Shown: positions 42,772 to 52,516, numbered from the stretch's first letter. The stretch is DNA of 53,503 nt from Bacteroidales bacterium UBA5833 (GCA_002433025.1 DJGZ01000006.1:12091-65593); one strand, 5' to 3'. Program-made: numbers and translations. The notes: generated from the letters alone by a model not told the origin.

Positions 42772-45006
42772 ATGTATATAATAAATCCGGAAGAGGAACG
42801 CAGGGAAATACTCAAGCGGTACCGTAATTTACTGAATGCATGGGGAAAGGCTGGTGAGCAGAAGAACAAGCGGATGGTGCGCAAGGCTTTTAACCTGGCT
42901 GTAACCGCGCATAAAGATATGCGGCGGAAAAGCGGGGAGCCATACATTTATCACCCGCTTGAAGTAGCCCGCATTGTAGCCGGGGATATAGGGCTGGGAG
43001 AAACCTCCATTATCTGCGCTCTTTTGCACGATGTGGTAGAGGATACCAACTACACCCTCGAAGATATCCGCCGGATGTTCGGTGACAAAATTGCGCTGAT
43101 TATTGACGGACTTACCAAAATAAAGGAAATCTTCGACCATTCTTCGGCTTCGGCCCAGGCGGAGAATTTCAGGAAAATACTGCTTACCCTTTCGGATGAT
43201 GTGAGGGTGATACTGATTAAACTTGCCGACCGGTTGCACAACATGCGTACCCTGGATTCTATGGCGGCGGAAAAGCAGTTGAAAATCGCATCCGAAACGA
43301 TATACCTTTTTGCGCCCCTGGCCCACCGGCTGGGGCTTTATGCCATCAAAAGCGAACTCGAGGACCTTGCACTCAAATATACGGAACCTGAAATCTATCA
43401 GACGATCGCCAAGAAGCTCGAAGAAACGGCAGTTTCCAGGTCGAAATTTATCAGCAAGTTTATCTATCCCATCAAAAAAGCGCTGGCCGAACAGGGGCTG
43501 GTATTCGAGATCATCGGCCGCGAAAAGTCGATTTATTCCATCTGGCAAAAGATGAAATCAAAGCAGATTCCTTTCGGGGAGGTGTACGATCTTTTTGCCA
43601 TCCGCATTATCATTGACACTGAATATGATAATGAAAAATACCAGTGCTGGCAGGCTTATTCAATAGTTACAGATTACTACAGTCCCAAACAAAACAGGTT
43701 GCGCGACTGGATTTCCAGTCCCAAAGCCAATGGCTATGAGTCGCTGCATACCACAGTTATGAGCCATTCGGGTCAGTGGGTTGAAGTGCAGATCCGCACC
43801 CGCCGCATGAATGAAATTGCCGAGAAGGGTTATGCCGCCCACTGGAAGTATAAAGAAAAGGTGAACAATGAGAGCGGCATCGATCGCTGGCTGAACAAGA
43901 TCAAGGAGTTGCTGCAGACCCCGGATCCCAACGCATTGACCTTTCTCGATGAGTTTAAGCTCAATCTTTTCGCTGATGAAATCATAGTCTTCACCCCCAG
44001 GGGCGAAGTCAAGACACTGCCGTCAAAGTCCACTGCCCTTGATTTTGCATACAATATCCATTCGGAAATCGGGAATCAGTGTATCGGCGCCAAAGTAAAT
44101 CACCGCCTGGTAGCCCTGAACCAGGTATTGAACAATGGTGATCAGGTGGAGATTATTACATCCAAAAAGCAGCACCCGCGGGATGAATGGGTTGACTTTG
44201 CCGTAACCGCCCGCGCCCGGTCTTACATCAAAGATGCCCTGAAAGAGCAGAAGAAAAAGTTTGCCGAAGATGGTAAAGCACTCCTCGAGGGATATTTCAG
44301 GGAACTGAATATGGAACCATCACGCGCCCATACGCTCAGACTGCAGGAATGCAACAAGATCGGGTCAACCCTTGATCTGTATTATAAGGTCGCTCAGGGT
44401 GAGATCGGACTGAAAGAGCTCAAGGAGTGTATTCAGCAGCATGATAAAGGGAAGTGGCTCAATATTATTACGCGTCCCTTTGTCCGCAGCAAACCCCAGA
44501 TACCCCAGCGCCTGTCGGAAGACGTGAGGGAGAAGATGAGGCTGAAACAGGATACGGTGATTGAAGGCGAAGTTTCCTACAGGATATCCGACTGTTGTAA
44601 CCCGATACCCGGGGACGATATCATCGGTTTCAGGGCAAATGAGGAAAACATCTGGATCCATCGTACCAACTGCCCCGAAGCCATACAGCTGATGTCGAAA
44701 TTCGGCAACCGGATTATCCGCACAAACTGGACCAGCCGGGAGGCCGCCACTTATCCCGCAGGAATCAGAATTTCCGGCTTTGACCACCGGGGGCTGATCA
44801 ACGAAATCACAAAAGTGATTACAGAGCAGATGAACCTTAATATCCGTTCATTTCATATAGATTCAACCGGTGAGGTTTATGAAGCCAGCATTCTGGTGCT
44901 GGTGTCCGACATTGAGGTACTGAATCTTCTTATGTCGGGGTTGCGAAAGGTAAAAGGAATTGATAATGTTTCGAGGATCAACGCCCCTGCTGTCGCCCGG
45001 AAGTAA
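42772..45006 (+). CDS. spoT: Bifunctional (p)ppGpp synthetase/hydrolase
   Basis: The length of 744 residues suits a Rel/SpoT enzyme. The N-terminal HD hydrolase domain is intact (His61 in YIYHPLEVA, LLHDVVEDT at 85-93). The synthetase domain (about 245-360) contains YDLFAIRIIIDTEYD and KANGYESLHT. A TGS domain (about 400-460) contains VFTPRGEVKTLPSKSTALDFAY. A C-terminal ACT domain includes ASILVLVSDIEVLNLLM. It both makes and breaks the alarmone that controls starvation responses. Both active domains look complete. Confidence 0.97.
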   Translation: MYIINPEEERREILKRYRNLLNAWGKAGEQKNKRMVRKAFNLAVTAHKDMRRKSGEPYIYHPLEVARIVAGDIGLGETSIICALLHDVVEDTNYTLEDIRRMFGDKIALIIDGLTKIKEIFDHSSASAQAENFRKILLTLSDDVRVILIKLADRLHNMRTLDSMAAEKQLKIASETIYLFAPLAHRLGLYAIKSELEDLALKYTEPEIYQTIAKKLEETAVSRSKFISKFIYPIKKALAEQGLVFEIIGREKSIYSIWQKMKSKQIPFGEVYDLFAIRIIIDTEYDNEKYQCWQAYSIVTDYYSPKQNRLRDWISSPKANGYESLHTTVMSHSGQWVEVQIRTRRMNEIAEKGYAAHWKYKEKVNNESGIDRWLNKIKELLQTPDPNALTFLDEFKLNLFADEIIVFTPRGEVKTLPSKSTALDFAYNIHSEIGNQCIGAKVNHRLVALNQVLNNGDQVEIITSKKQHPRDEWVDFAVTARARSYIKDALKEQKKKFAEDGKALLEGYFRELNMEPSRAHTLRLQECNKIGSTLDLYYKVAQGEIGLKELKECIQQHDKGKWLNIITRPFVRSKPQIPQRLSEDVREKMRLKQDTVIEGEVSYRISDCCNPIPGDDIIGFRANEENIWIHRTNCPEAIQLMSKFGNRIIRTNWTSREAATYPAGIRISGFDHRGLINEITKVITEQMNLNIRSFHIDSTGEVYEASILVLVSDIEVLNLLMSGLRKVKGIDNVSRINAPAVARK

Positions 45007-45194
45007 GCCCCGGCCTTGATTTCCGGAGCTGACAACCCCCGCTTTCAGGCCTCCTTTTCCTACATTATTTTTATTTATACCAAATAGTAATAAGAAATTT
45101 TTTACCTTTATCCGGAATTTAAAGGGGGCATTCCAAATGCCTTTCATGTTAATCGTGTTAGGTTAACTTGTTTAGGGACAATAAAATAGACTTT

Positions 45195-45680
45195 ATGAGA
45201 GACAACGACCGCCTTAATTTTGATACGGTAAAGAAAATATTTACCGAATATCTTGAAAGTCACGGACACCGGAAGACACCTGAACGTTTCACCATACTGA
45301 AAGAAATTTATTCCACTGAAGGGCATTTCGATATCGAGACCCTTTATCTCCAGATGAAAAATAACAAGTACAGGGTTAGCCGGGCCACTTTGTACAATAC
45401 CATTGAATTGCTGCAGAACTGTAACCTGGTAACCAAACATCAGTTTGGAAACAACTGCTCCCAGTTTGAGCGCTCTTTCAAATTCAAGCAGCACGATCAC
45501 TTTATCAACCTTGAAGATGGATCGGTACTTGAGTTCTGCGATCCGCGTCTGCAGGAAATCCAGACATCGGTTGAAAAACTGCTGGGAGTTACCATAACCA
45601 GTCATTCCCTCACCTTCTTCGGATATCTGAAAGCGAAAGAAGACAGGCCGGTTAGTCTGACCAGTTCAGAAACGAACTGA
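45195..45680 (+). CDS. Fur-family transcriptional regulator lacking the CxxC site
   Basis: The protein is 161 residues from the ATG at 45195; an open frame starts at a TTG at 45168. The winged helix contains RKTPERFTILKEIY and YRVSRATLYNTIELLQNC. The dimer domain has the Fur metal-site pattern HDHFINLEDGSVLEF. The usual CxxCG pair at this point (for example ICLDCGKV) is replaced by LEDG, so the structural zinc site is missing. It lies in the same direction as purA, 185 bases upstream. It could be a Fur, PerR or Zur subtype; the sequence does not decide. Confidence 0.87.
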   Translation: MRDNDRLNFDTVKKIFTEYLESHGHRKTPERFTILKEIYSTEGHFDIETLYLQMKNNKYRVSRATLYNTIELLQNCNLVTKHQFGNNCSQFERSFKFKQHDHFINLEDGSVLEFCDPRLQEIQTSVEKLLGVTITSHSLTFFGYLKAKEDRPVSLTSSETN

Positions 45681-45865
45681 TCCTGATATTTTTTCCTTAA
45701 TTCCGCTGTTGTGGTCCTTCATTTTGTTACCGGGGAATTTCGTTTTTCCGTAATGTTTCAGTATCATTGCACAGCCGTGTCCCAGCCGGGACAGACCCTT
45801 TAAACGAGGTGAAGCCCTGATTCATGGTCTTCACCTTCAGTTTGTTACGAAAAATTTGCTTTTAA

Positions 45866-47161
45866 ATGAAAATTGATGTTTTACTTGGCCTCCAGTGGGG
45901 CGACGAAGGGAAAGGGAAAATTACGGATGTGCTAACACCGGACTATGATATCATAGCCCGGTTTCAGGGTGGCCCGAACGCCGGTCATACCCTTGAGTTT
46001 AACGGGATTAAACATGTGCTTCATACGATCCCCAGCGGAATTTTCCACCCTGAAAAGATTAACGTAGTTGGCAATGGGGTGATCATTGACCCTTATATTC
46101 TTGCCAGGGAGCTGAAGAAGTTGCGCGACAGAGGCGCCAGGCCTGAATTGAACATGCTGATATCCAAACGCGCACACCTGATTCTGCCTACCCACCGGCT
46201 GATTGACGCGGTTGAGGAAGCCTCGAAAGGTTCCGCCAGAATCGGTTCAACGCTCAAGGGTATCGGCCCGACCTATACCGATAAAACCGGCCGGCACGGA
46301 CTCAGGATTGGTGATACCCAGTTCCCCGCCCTGCGTGAAAAATACAATGCGCTGAAAACCCAGCACATGCGCATCATAGAATCATTCAATCCCGATCCCG
46401 ACATACTCCGGATCGAGAACATGATGCTTGAGGAATATGAACAGCACTGGTTCGAAAGCCTTGACTACATCTCAGATATCAGATTGATTGACAGTGAAAT
46501 ATTTATCAATCAGAGTATGCGGGAGGGGAAGAAGATACTGGCTGAAGGCGCGCAGGGTACGATGCTCGACATCGATTTCGGTACATATCCTTATGTTACT
46601 TCATCAAACACCATCAGTGCCGGGGTTTGCTCCGGGCTTGGCATCTCTCCGCAAAATGTAGGCCGGGTATTCGGCGTATTCAAGGCCTATTGCACCCGCG
46701 TAGGCGGCGGGCCGTTCCCTACCGAGTTGCTTGATGAAACCGGTGAATTGCTGCGCACTAAGGGCCGGGAGTTCGGATCAACCACCGGACGACCAAGGCG
46801 CTGCGGCTGGCTTGACCTGCCGGCCCTCAGGTATTCTGTTATGCTCAACGGGGTAACCGACCTCGTGATGATGAAAGCTGATGTGCTGGATGAATTCGAA
46901 ACAATCAGCGTTTGTACCGGTTATAAGATAGGCGAAGAAGTATATGAATTTCCGGGCTACGATACCTTAAACCAGGCTATTGAACCTGTACTCTCACAGT
47001 TCGCAGGTTGGAAGACTCCTATCAGCGGCTGCAGAAACTGGGAAGCGTTGCCGGAAAATTTCAGAAATTATACAGATGCCCTGGGTAAGATACTCGGATT
47101 ACCGGTTACTGTAATTTCCGTGGGCCCCAACAGAGACCAGACGATTATCAGGAAAACCTGA
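45866..47161 (+). CDS. purA: Adenylosuccinate synthetase
   Basis: This 431-residue enzyme makes adenylosuccinate from IMP, Asp and GTP. The GTP loop GDEGKGK is at residue 12, the IMP and GTP segments GIGPTYTDKTGRHGLR and GAQGTMLDIDFGTYPYVTSS follow, and GSTTGRPRRCGW binds Asp. It ends 18 bases before ccmB, so cytochrome maturation genes appear to share its transcript. Confidence 0.98.
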   Translation: MKIDVLLGLQWGDEGKGKITDVLTPDYDIIARFQGGPNAGHTLEFNGIKHVLHTIPSGIFHPEKINVVGNGVIIDPYILARELKKLRDRGARPELNMLISKRAHLILPTHRLIDAVEEASKGSARIGSTLKGIGPTYTDKTGRHGLRIGDTQFPALREKYNALKTQHMRIIESFNPDPDILRIENMMLEEYEQHWFESLDYISDIRLIDSEIFINQSMREGKKILAEGAQGTMLDIDFGTYPYVTSSNTISAGVCSGLGISPQNVGRVFGVFKAYCTRVGGGPFPTELLDETGELLRTKGREFGSTTGRPRRCGWLDLPALRYSVMLNGVTDLVMMKADVLDEFETISVCTGYKIGEEVYEFPGYDTLNQAIEPVLSQFAGWKTPISGCRNWEALPENFRNYTDALGKILGLPVTVISVGPNRDQTIIRKT

Positions 47162-47179
47162 CAAATAAAATAAACCGGA

Positions 47180-47836
47180 TTGAGAGAAACTGCGGAACTG
47201 ATACGAAAAGAGTTTTTGCTGGAGATAAGGCAGCGTTATGCCATCAACGGCATTCTGCTCTATGTTTTCTCCACAATCTTTGTCGTTCAGCTTTGTTTTG
47301 GCAGGGTGATCGATGAAAAAACATGGATTGCTCTGTTTTGGGTGATCCTGCTGTTCGCCGCTTTCAATGCCGTTTCTAAAAGCTTTATTCAGGAAGCCTC
47401 GGCCCGACGGTTATACTATTTTATGATTGCATCGCCTTTGTCGGTGGTAGTCTCCAAGATGGTTTATAACTCGTTGCTGATGTTGGTACTGGGTGCATTG
47501 AGTCTGGGATTGTTTACCGTTTTTATGGGATTCCCGGGACTGTATGCCGGACTTTTTGCCCCGGCATTTCTGCTGGGCTGCATAGGCCTTGCATCTGCAC
47601 TTACCATGGTTTCTGCCATCGCATCCCGTTCAGGGAACAATGCCGCCCTGATGGCAATTCTTGGTTTTCCTGTTGTGCTGCCCCTGTTGCTGCTGCTGGT
47701 AAAGGCGTCGCAGCGGGCGTTGACAGGAACGGTTGAATTTGCTGAATTGTTGCGCTTACTTTCCGCCATTGCACTTATCGACCTGGTGGTTGTGCTGCTG
47801 GCGGTGATTCTTTTTCCCTACCTATGGAGGGATTAA
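47180..47836 (+). CDS. ccmB: Haem exporter protein CcmB
   Basis: This 218-residue membrane subunit of the CcmABCD haem-handling transporter has about six hydrophobic helices. It begins with RETAELIRKEFLLEIRQRYAINGILLYVF. The start is a TTG; no ATG precedes the first helix. The C-terminal helix with LAVILFPYLW is typical. No ccmA ATPase gene is adjacent. It lies between purA and ccmC. Confidence 0.93.
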   Translation: MRETAELIRKEFLLEIRQRYAINGILLYVFSTIFVVQLCFGRVIDEKTWIALFWVILLFAAFNAVSKSFIQEASARRLYYFMIASPLSVVVSKMVYNSLLMLVLGALSLGLFTVFMGFPGLYAGLFAPAFLLGCIGLASALTMVSAIASRSGNNAALMAILGFPVVLPLLLLLVKASQRALTGTVEFAELLRLLSAIALIDLVVVLLAVILFPYLWRD

Positions 47837-47855
47837 CTGTTAAAACAAATCGTGT

Positions 47856-48515
47856 ATGATCAGAAACATGTGGTGGAAAGTGCTCGGATTGTTGCTGGTA
47901 CTCTATTCCATAATCGCCGGTTTATTGATTGATGTTCCCGCTTTGCCCGTCATTCACCAGACCATCAGAAATCTGTTTTATCATGTAAGCATGTGGTTTG
48001 CCATGTTTGTGATGCTGGGCACTTCCTTTATTTTCAGCATCAGGTACCTGTCAGGCTTCAGAATGAAAGATGACCTGATGGCTTCGGGAGCCGTTTACAC
48101 GGGAATCTTTTTCGGCCTGATGGGGCTGATGACCGGAATGGTATGGGCAAAATTTACCTGGGGCGATTTCTGGACCAACGACCCCCAGCTGAACGGAGCG
48201 GCAGTCAGCATGATGGCATACCTTGCCTATACCGTGCTGAGAGGCTCCATTGATGAGGTTGCCATGCGCGCAAGAATTTCAGCCGTTTACAATATTTTCG
48301 CTTTTATGCTGCTCGTCATTTTTCTGGGCGTGCTTCCGAGACTGGCCGACAGTAGCCTTCACCCCGGCAAGGGGGGGAATACCTCGACCATGGAAGGGCT
48401 GGATATGACCATGCGCATGGTTTTTTATCCTGCTGCCCTCGGGTGGGTACTGATCGCATTCTGGCTGCTTCAGCTCCATACCCGCAGGCGTGCGCTGATT
48501 CAGGGAATTCATTAA
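47856..48515 (+). CDS. ccmC: Cytochrome c biogenesis protein CcmC
   Basis: This 219-residue protein has six hydrophobic helices and the haem-handling tryptophan-rich loop WGDFWTNDPQL (about 107-117). External His residues flank it, in LFYHVSMWF (about 42) and SSLHPGKGG (about 169). It loads haem onto CcmE. It lies 19 bases after ccmB and 13 before the CcmD-like gene. Confidence 0.95.
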   Translation: MIRNMWWKVLGLLLVLYSIIAGLLIDVPALPVIHQTIRNLFYHVSMWFAMFVMLGTSFIFSIRYLSGFRMKDDLMASGAVYTGIFFGLMGLMTGMVWAKFTWGDFWTNDPQLNGAAVSMMAYLAYTVLRGSIDEVAMRARISAVYNIFAFMLLVIFLGVLPRLADSSLHPGKGGNTSTMEGLDMTMRMVFYPAALGWVLIAFWLLQLHTRRRALIQGIH

Positions 48516-48528
48516 TACAACATAGCTT

Positions 48529-48681
48529 ATGGAAGGAAGTGATAAATTTTTTGTGGTGGTCATTGTCATGTCCATCATTTTTACCGGACTGGGAACTTAT
48601 CTGTTCCTGATTGATCGAAAACTCTCCCGTATTGAGAAAAAACTGAAGGAATTCCGGGGATCAAAGAATAATGATAAATAA
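48529..48681 (+). CDS. ccmD: CcmD-like small membrane protein
   Basis: This is a 50-residue gene, short enough to be missed. It has a short polar N-terminus, one hydrophobic helix (about 7-28) and a basic tail (DRKLSRIEKKLKEFRG). Size, layout and position right after ccmC fit CcmD, which releases holo-CcmE from CcmC. Similarity in sequence is weak, as is usual for CcmD, so position carries most of the call. Confidence 0.75.
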   Translation: MEGSDKFFVVVIVMSIIFTGLGTYLFLIDRKLSRIEKKLKEFRGSKNNDK

Positions 48682-48689
48682 TTCAGGTA

Positions 48690-48722
48690 TTGGTTTACCT
48701 GATTAGATTTTGATTATCTTTG
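48690..48722 (+). promoter_or_regulatory. Promoter of ccmE
   Basis: TTG (48690-48692), a 22-base spacer and TATCTTTG (48715-48722) match the consensus. It would let ccmE be expressed separately from the purA-ccmBCD transcript. Confidence 0.55.
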
Positions 48723-48768
48723 TACAGACCATTCGTCAAAATACAGTTTTGAAACGAATTCTCTTCAG

Positions 48769-49185
48769 ATGAAAAAGATACATATTCTTGCACTTGTTGT
48801 AGTTGTGGCAGCCATTGGTGTGGTAATGAGCCTTTCGATGAATTCATCTACCTATGCTGGTTTTGCGGAGGCAGGAGAGCATCCGGGAAGGGAATATCAT
48901 GTGATCGGTACGCTCAGTCCTGACCGGCCCCTGGAATATGATGCCATGAAGGATGCCAACAGTTTTTCTTTCTATATGCTTGATAACGAAGGCAAGGAAA
49001 TGCTGGTGAAATACAGTGACACCAAGCCTCAGGATTTTGAAAAACTGGATCAGCTGGTCGTAATCGGTAAGATGAAGGATGGGTATTTCGATGCGCACAA
49101 GATGAACCTTAAATGTCCGTCGAAATACAACAGCGATCAGGTGCCTGAAGGGTTCGAAAGCACCAGCTTTACCGGACAGGAATAA
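48769..49185 (+). CDS. ccmE: Haem chaperone CcmE, CxxxY type
   Basis: This 138-residue protein has one N-terminal membrane anchor (about 4-24) and the beta-barrel CcmE domain. The classical form binds haem covalently through His in HxxxY. Here the site reads NLKCPSKY (Cys116, Tyr120), the CxxxY variant described in some sulphate reducers and archaea. Haem would attach through Cys. It delivers haem to apocytochromes such as the NirK cytochrome domain. Confidence 0.93.
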   Translation: MKKIHILALVVVVAAIGVVMSLSMNSSTYAGFAEAGEHPGREYHVIGTLSPDRPLEYDAMKDANSFSFYMLDNEGKEMLVKYSDTKPQDFEKLDQLVVIGKMKDGYFDAHKMNLKCPSKYNSDQVPEGFESTSFTGQE

Positions 49186-49191
49186 CCGGCA

Positions 49192-49755
49192 TTACCGCTC
49201 TTTTTCAGGGATAAGCTCAAATTGCAGGCTGATGTCATCAACCAGCAATTCTGATTCCCTGTTATTCCAGATGTAAACTTTAATCAGATCGGAAGGCTCA
49301 AGGGAATCGGGCAGTTCGTATGTTGAGCTTACCTTTTTCCAGTCACCTCCCCTGGCAAAAAAGTCGGCGATCGGATAACTCTGGTAATACCCCTTGTCGT
49401 CAATGGATACTACCATATACCCGCCCGGTGCAGGCTTTTCTGAATATACCCGCGCTTCATAAGTAAGCCTTGCAGGAAGCAGGTTTGAAACATAACCCAG
49501 TTTCTGTTCAAATACAAAACTGTATTCATTTTCCGCATCCAGGTGGCTGGCGAATTTTCCCGAATAGGCCATTCCTTCCCTGATGGTGGATCCGTTTTTC
49601 CAGGCCAACGGTTGCGCTGTCAGCAATGAGTCAGGATTCTCCAGATCTGTACTGATTTCAATTGTTTGCGGTTTTTCAGGCTGCTTTGCCTCCGGAGGAT
49701 TGCCGCAGGCGGACAATAAAACAATTGCCGGAATCATGGATAAAATACCTCTCAT
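49192..49755 (-). CDS. Lipoprotein of unknown function
   Basis: This 187-residue protein has a lipobox (LLSACG, Cys about 17). The body is beta-rich, with a jelly-roll-like pattern (TYEARVYSEKP, GYMVVSID, and the end ELLVDDISLQFELI), as in carbohydrate-binding or galactose-binding-like modules. Function is not assigned. It converges with ccmE, six bases apart. Confidence 0.75.
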   Translation of the reverse strand: MRGILSMIPAIVLLSACGNPPEAKQPEKPQTIEISTDLENPDSLLTAQPLAWKNGSTIREGMAYSGKFASHLDAENEYSFVFEQKLGYVSNLLPARLTYEARVYSEKPAPGGYMVVSIDDKGYYQSYPIADFFARGGDWKKVSSTYELPDSLEPSDLIKVYIWNNRESELLVDDISLQFELIPEKER

Positions 49756-49923
49756 TCGAAAAGGGGTTGATCGTTGAACTCAGGTTTGCTGCTGTACAAA
49801 TGTACAAACAAAAACCAACTTCATTTACTGGCCCGGCCGGCCCCGGAGAAATTCGCGCCCGGAAGAAGCGGATTGAAACGAAAAAGAAATGTTGTACGAT
49901 ATCAGTCTGAGACGATTAACAGG

Positions 49924-50985
49924 TCATTTGTTGGCGATAAGCATCTCAACCAACTTGTCGAGTAAACCGAGATTTCCTTCTACAAATAGTTTTCCAGCCT
50001 GATGCAGCGCGTAAAGGTTGCTCTCGGAAGCGTCGTCCATATCGCTGTTCGCTTCATCCAGCCCGGGTTCAAGCCTGATGAAGTTATCCGGGGTTTCCGT
50101 TGTTTCCCATATTTTGCGAAGCTGATAGCTAACCGTTTCAGCATTTCCCGACATCATGATGTCGATGATCGGTTTGATCCATTCAATCATGCCCCAGTCT
50201 TTCGCCTTTTCATAAGGATATGGTTTCCGCACTGAGCCGGTCCCGATCGAAATCATAAGCATGTCTTTTGCATGAGGCCTGTCCGGCTTCAGCTGGTCAT
50301 TCAGCACTTCTGAAAATACAATGCCCCTGGCCTCGGCATAGGCACACATGGCAGGATTATTGGCAAAAACACCCCCGTCGATCAACGGGTAGGCAATTCC
50401 ATACTCAGAGTTGGCCAGCGCCGTTTCGAAGTATGTGGGTGCTGCCGAGGTCGCCCTGGCCACCTCTTTTACAGGGTAGTTGTGGGTGTTTTTAACCTTT
50501 GCATCTACCTGACTGAAAAAATGCGCCCGGCGGGCTTTTATGTCATAGGAAGTGATCAGGCATGGCTTCAGCAGCTCGCTGAGTCTGGTGTTGCCGAAGT
50601 ATTCATTCAACGCTTTTTCAAGTTCGGCGGCACTGTATTTTTCATCAGTCAGGCCTCCTTTGCTTCTTAATTTTTGCAATAAGCTGATATCAAATATTTT
50701 ACCCCCTTTTTTGAGATAGATATCAACAGCTTCTCCGGCAGTGAATTTCGGCCGGCCGGTGGGCCGGCCTCCCGCATCTTTTTCCGGGATCAGATAAGTA
50801 CAAGCCAGGATGCCACCTGTACTGGTCCCGGCCATAAGGTCAAAGTAATCGCTGAGCCTGACATGATCGCCTTCCCGCTTCCTTAGCTGATCTTCAATAT
50901 AGGTAAGGATCACTCCCGGGAGGATCCCCCGGATACCCCCTCCGTCAATAGAAAGAATGCGAACCTTTTTCTTTTCCATCTGCAT
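49924..50985 (-). CDS. Patatin-like phospholipase
   Basis: This 353-residue protein has the full patatin set: the oxyanion box DGGGIRG (about 14-20), the nucleophile elbow GTSTG (about Ser 55) and the catalytic Asp in IDGGVFANNP. Family members are acyl hydrolases acting on phospholipids. No signal peptide is seen, so it is probably cytoplasmic. It is a single gene. No cyclic-nucleotide synthase or other defence gene is nearby. The start could be either of two close Met residues (1 or 3). Confidence 0.92.
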   Translation of the reverse strand: MQMEKKKVRILSIDGGGIRGILPGVILTYIEDQLRKREGDHVRLSDYFDLMAGTSTGGILACTYLIPEKDAGGRPTGRPKFTAGEAVDIYLKKGGKIFDISLLQKLRSKGGLTDEKYSAAELEKALNEYFGNTRLSELLKPCLITSYDIKARRAHFFSQVDAKVKNTHNYPVKEVARATSAAPTYFETALANSEYGIAYPLIDGGVFANNPAMCAYAEARGIVFSEVLNDQLKPDRPHAKDMLMISIGTGSVRKPYPYEKAKDWGMIEWIKPIIDIMMSGNAETVSYQLRKIWETTETPDNFIRLEPGLDEANSDMDDASESNLYALHQAGKLFVEGNLGLLDKLVEMLIANK

Positions 50986-51190
50986 TGTATTTAGTATATC
51001 TCAAAATTAATTATTAATAAGACTAAATAAAAATAATTAACAAATATTTATGATAAATAAGGCGTTATGGTTAACACAAAACTTTTTGACTTACCGTTCC
51101 GGCTGTTTTTACACTATCCCCTTAAGCAGCATGGCAGAATATTGCCTCAGCATTTTCATATGAAACTATAAATAACAAAATTTCAGGGCT

Positions 51191-51224
51191 TTTGGGCGGC
51201 TGCAAACTTAAAGTCATATCTTTG
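51191..51224 (+). promoter_or_regulatory. Promoter of rocD
   Basis: TTTG (51191-51194), a 22-base spacer and TATCTTTG (51217-51224) match the consensus and leave a leader of about 40 bases. Confidence 0.6.
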
Positions 51225-51271
51225 CCGCAAAATCGGGCAACCAACTTTTTAACACTATAAAAACCATTATC

Positions 51272-52495
51272 ATGAGTGAAGTTTTGTCATCAGAAAAACT
51301 GATGCAACTGGAAGACAAGTACGGTGCACACAATTATCATCCGCTGCCGGTAGTACTGGCAAAAGGACAGGGCGCCCGCGTATGGGATGTTGAAGGAAAT
51401 GAGTATTATGATTTTCTTTCGGCTTATTCAGCCGTGAATCAGGGACATTGTCATCCCCGGATTATCAAGGCATTGACCGATCAGGCTTCAAAAATGACCC
51501 TGACTTCAAGGGCTTTTTTCAATGATTCGCTGGGCGTTTATGAGAAATTTGTAACTGAATATTTTGGTTACGACAAGGTATTGCCTATGAACACCGGTGC
51601 TGAGGCGGACGAAACTGCCCTGAAACTTTGCCGCAAATGGGCTTACAAGAAAAAAGGGATTGCCGAAAACCAGGCAAAAATCGTTGTCTGCGATGGTAAT
51701 TTCCACGGAAGGACCATTACCATTATTTCCATGTCAACCGATCCCGACTCCTACGGGGGATTTGGCCCGTTTACTCCGGGGTTCATCAAAATTCCCTATA
51801 ACGACCTGAATGCACTTGCCGAAGCGCTGAAGGATGAGAACGTTGCCGGATTCCTGGTTGAGCCCATTCAGGGTGAAGCCGGAGTATTTGTTCCGGATGA
51901 GGGTTACCTTTCAAAAGCTGCTGCCATGTGTAAGGAGAAAAATGTGCTCTTTATCGCTGATGAGGTTCAGACGGGTATTGCCCGCACCGGCAAGCTGCTT
52001 GCCTGCGACCACGAAAATGTCCGTCCCGATATCCTTATTCTTGGTAAAGCACTTTCAGGAGGCGTTTATCCGGTTTCTGCGGTGCTGGCCGACGATGAAA
52101 TTATGCTTTGTATCAAGCCCGGCGAACATGGTTCAACCTTCGGTGGAAACCCCGTTGCCGCACAGGTCGCCATGGAAGCGCTTAAGGTTGTTACCGACGA
52201 GAAACTTGCAGAACGTGCCGAGTACCTCGGAAATATTTTCCGCGAAGAACTGAAAGCGGTTAAATCGGAAATGATTGCCCTGGTGCGTGGTAAAGGTTTG
52301 CTCAATGCCGTAGTTATCAGACCCAAAAATGGCAAGGAAGCATGGGATGTCTGCGTTAAGATGAAAGAAAATGGCGTATTGGCCAAACCAACCCACGGCG
52401 ACATCATCCGCTTTGCGCCTCCGCTGGTAATCACCGAGGAAGAATTGCGCGAAGCCATTGAAAGAATCAAGAAGTCAATTTTATTCTTTGAATAA
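51272..52495 (+). CDS. rocD: Ornithine aminotransferase
   Basis: This 407-residue PLP enzyme converts ornithine and 2-oxoglutarate to glutamate semialdehyde and glutamate. It starts MSEVLSSEKLMQLEDKYGAH, and the typical GAHNYHPLPVVL segment follows. The PLP-binding motifs are NTGAEADETALK, FIADEVQTGIARTG and LGKALSGGVYPVSAVL (Schiff-base Lys). Single gene with its own promoter and terminator. It connects arginine or ornithine breakdown with proline and glutamate. Confidence 0.97.
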   Translation: MSEVLSSEKLMQLEDKYGAHNYHPLPVVLAKGQGARVWDVEGNEYYDFLSAYSAVNQGHCHPRIIKALTDQASKMTLTSRAFFNDSLGVYEKFVTEYFGYDKVLPMNTGAEADETALKLCRKWAYKKKGIAENQAKIVVCDGNFHGRTITIISMSTDPDSYGGFGPFTPGFIKIPYNDLNALAEALKDENVAGFLVEPIQGEAGVFVPDEGYLSKAAAMCKEKNVLFIADEVQTGIARTGKLLACDHENVRPDILILGKALSGGVYPVSAVLADDEIMLCIKPGEHGSTFGGNPVAAQVAMEALKVVTDEKLAERAEYLGNIFREELKAVKSEMIALVRGKGLLNAVVIRPKNGKEAWDVCVKMKENGVLAKPTHGDIIRFAPPLVITEEELREAIERIKKSILFFE

Positions 52496-52516
52496 AACAC
52501 AGTTTTGATTAGTAAT

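Noticed and set aside
42829..43548. Minus-strand frame opposite spoT
   Set aside because: Antisense of the HD and linker regions of the (p)ppGpp enzyme.
49924..50985. Patatin phospholipase as an effector of a CBASS defence system
   Set aside because: No cyclic-oligonucleotide synthase or accessory genes beside it; the neighbours are housekeeping genes.
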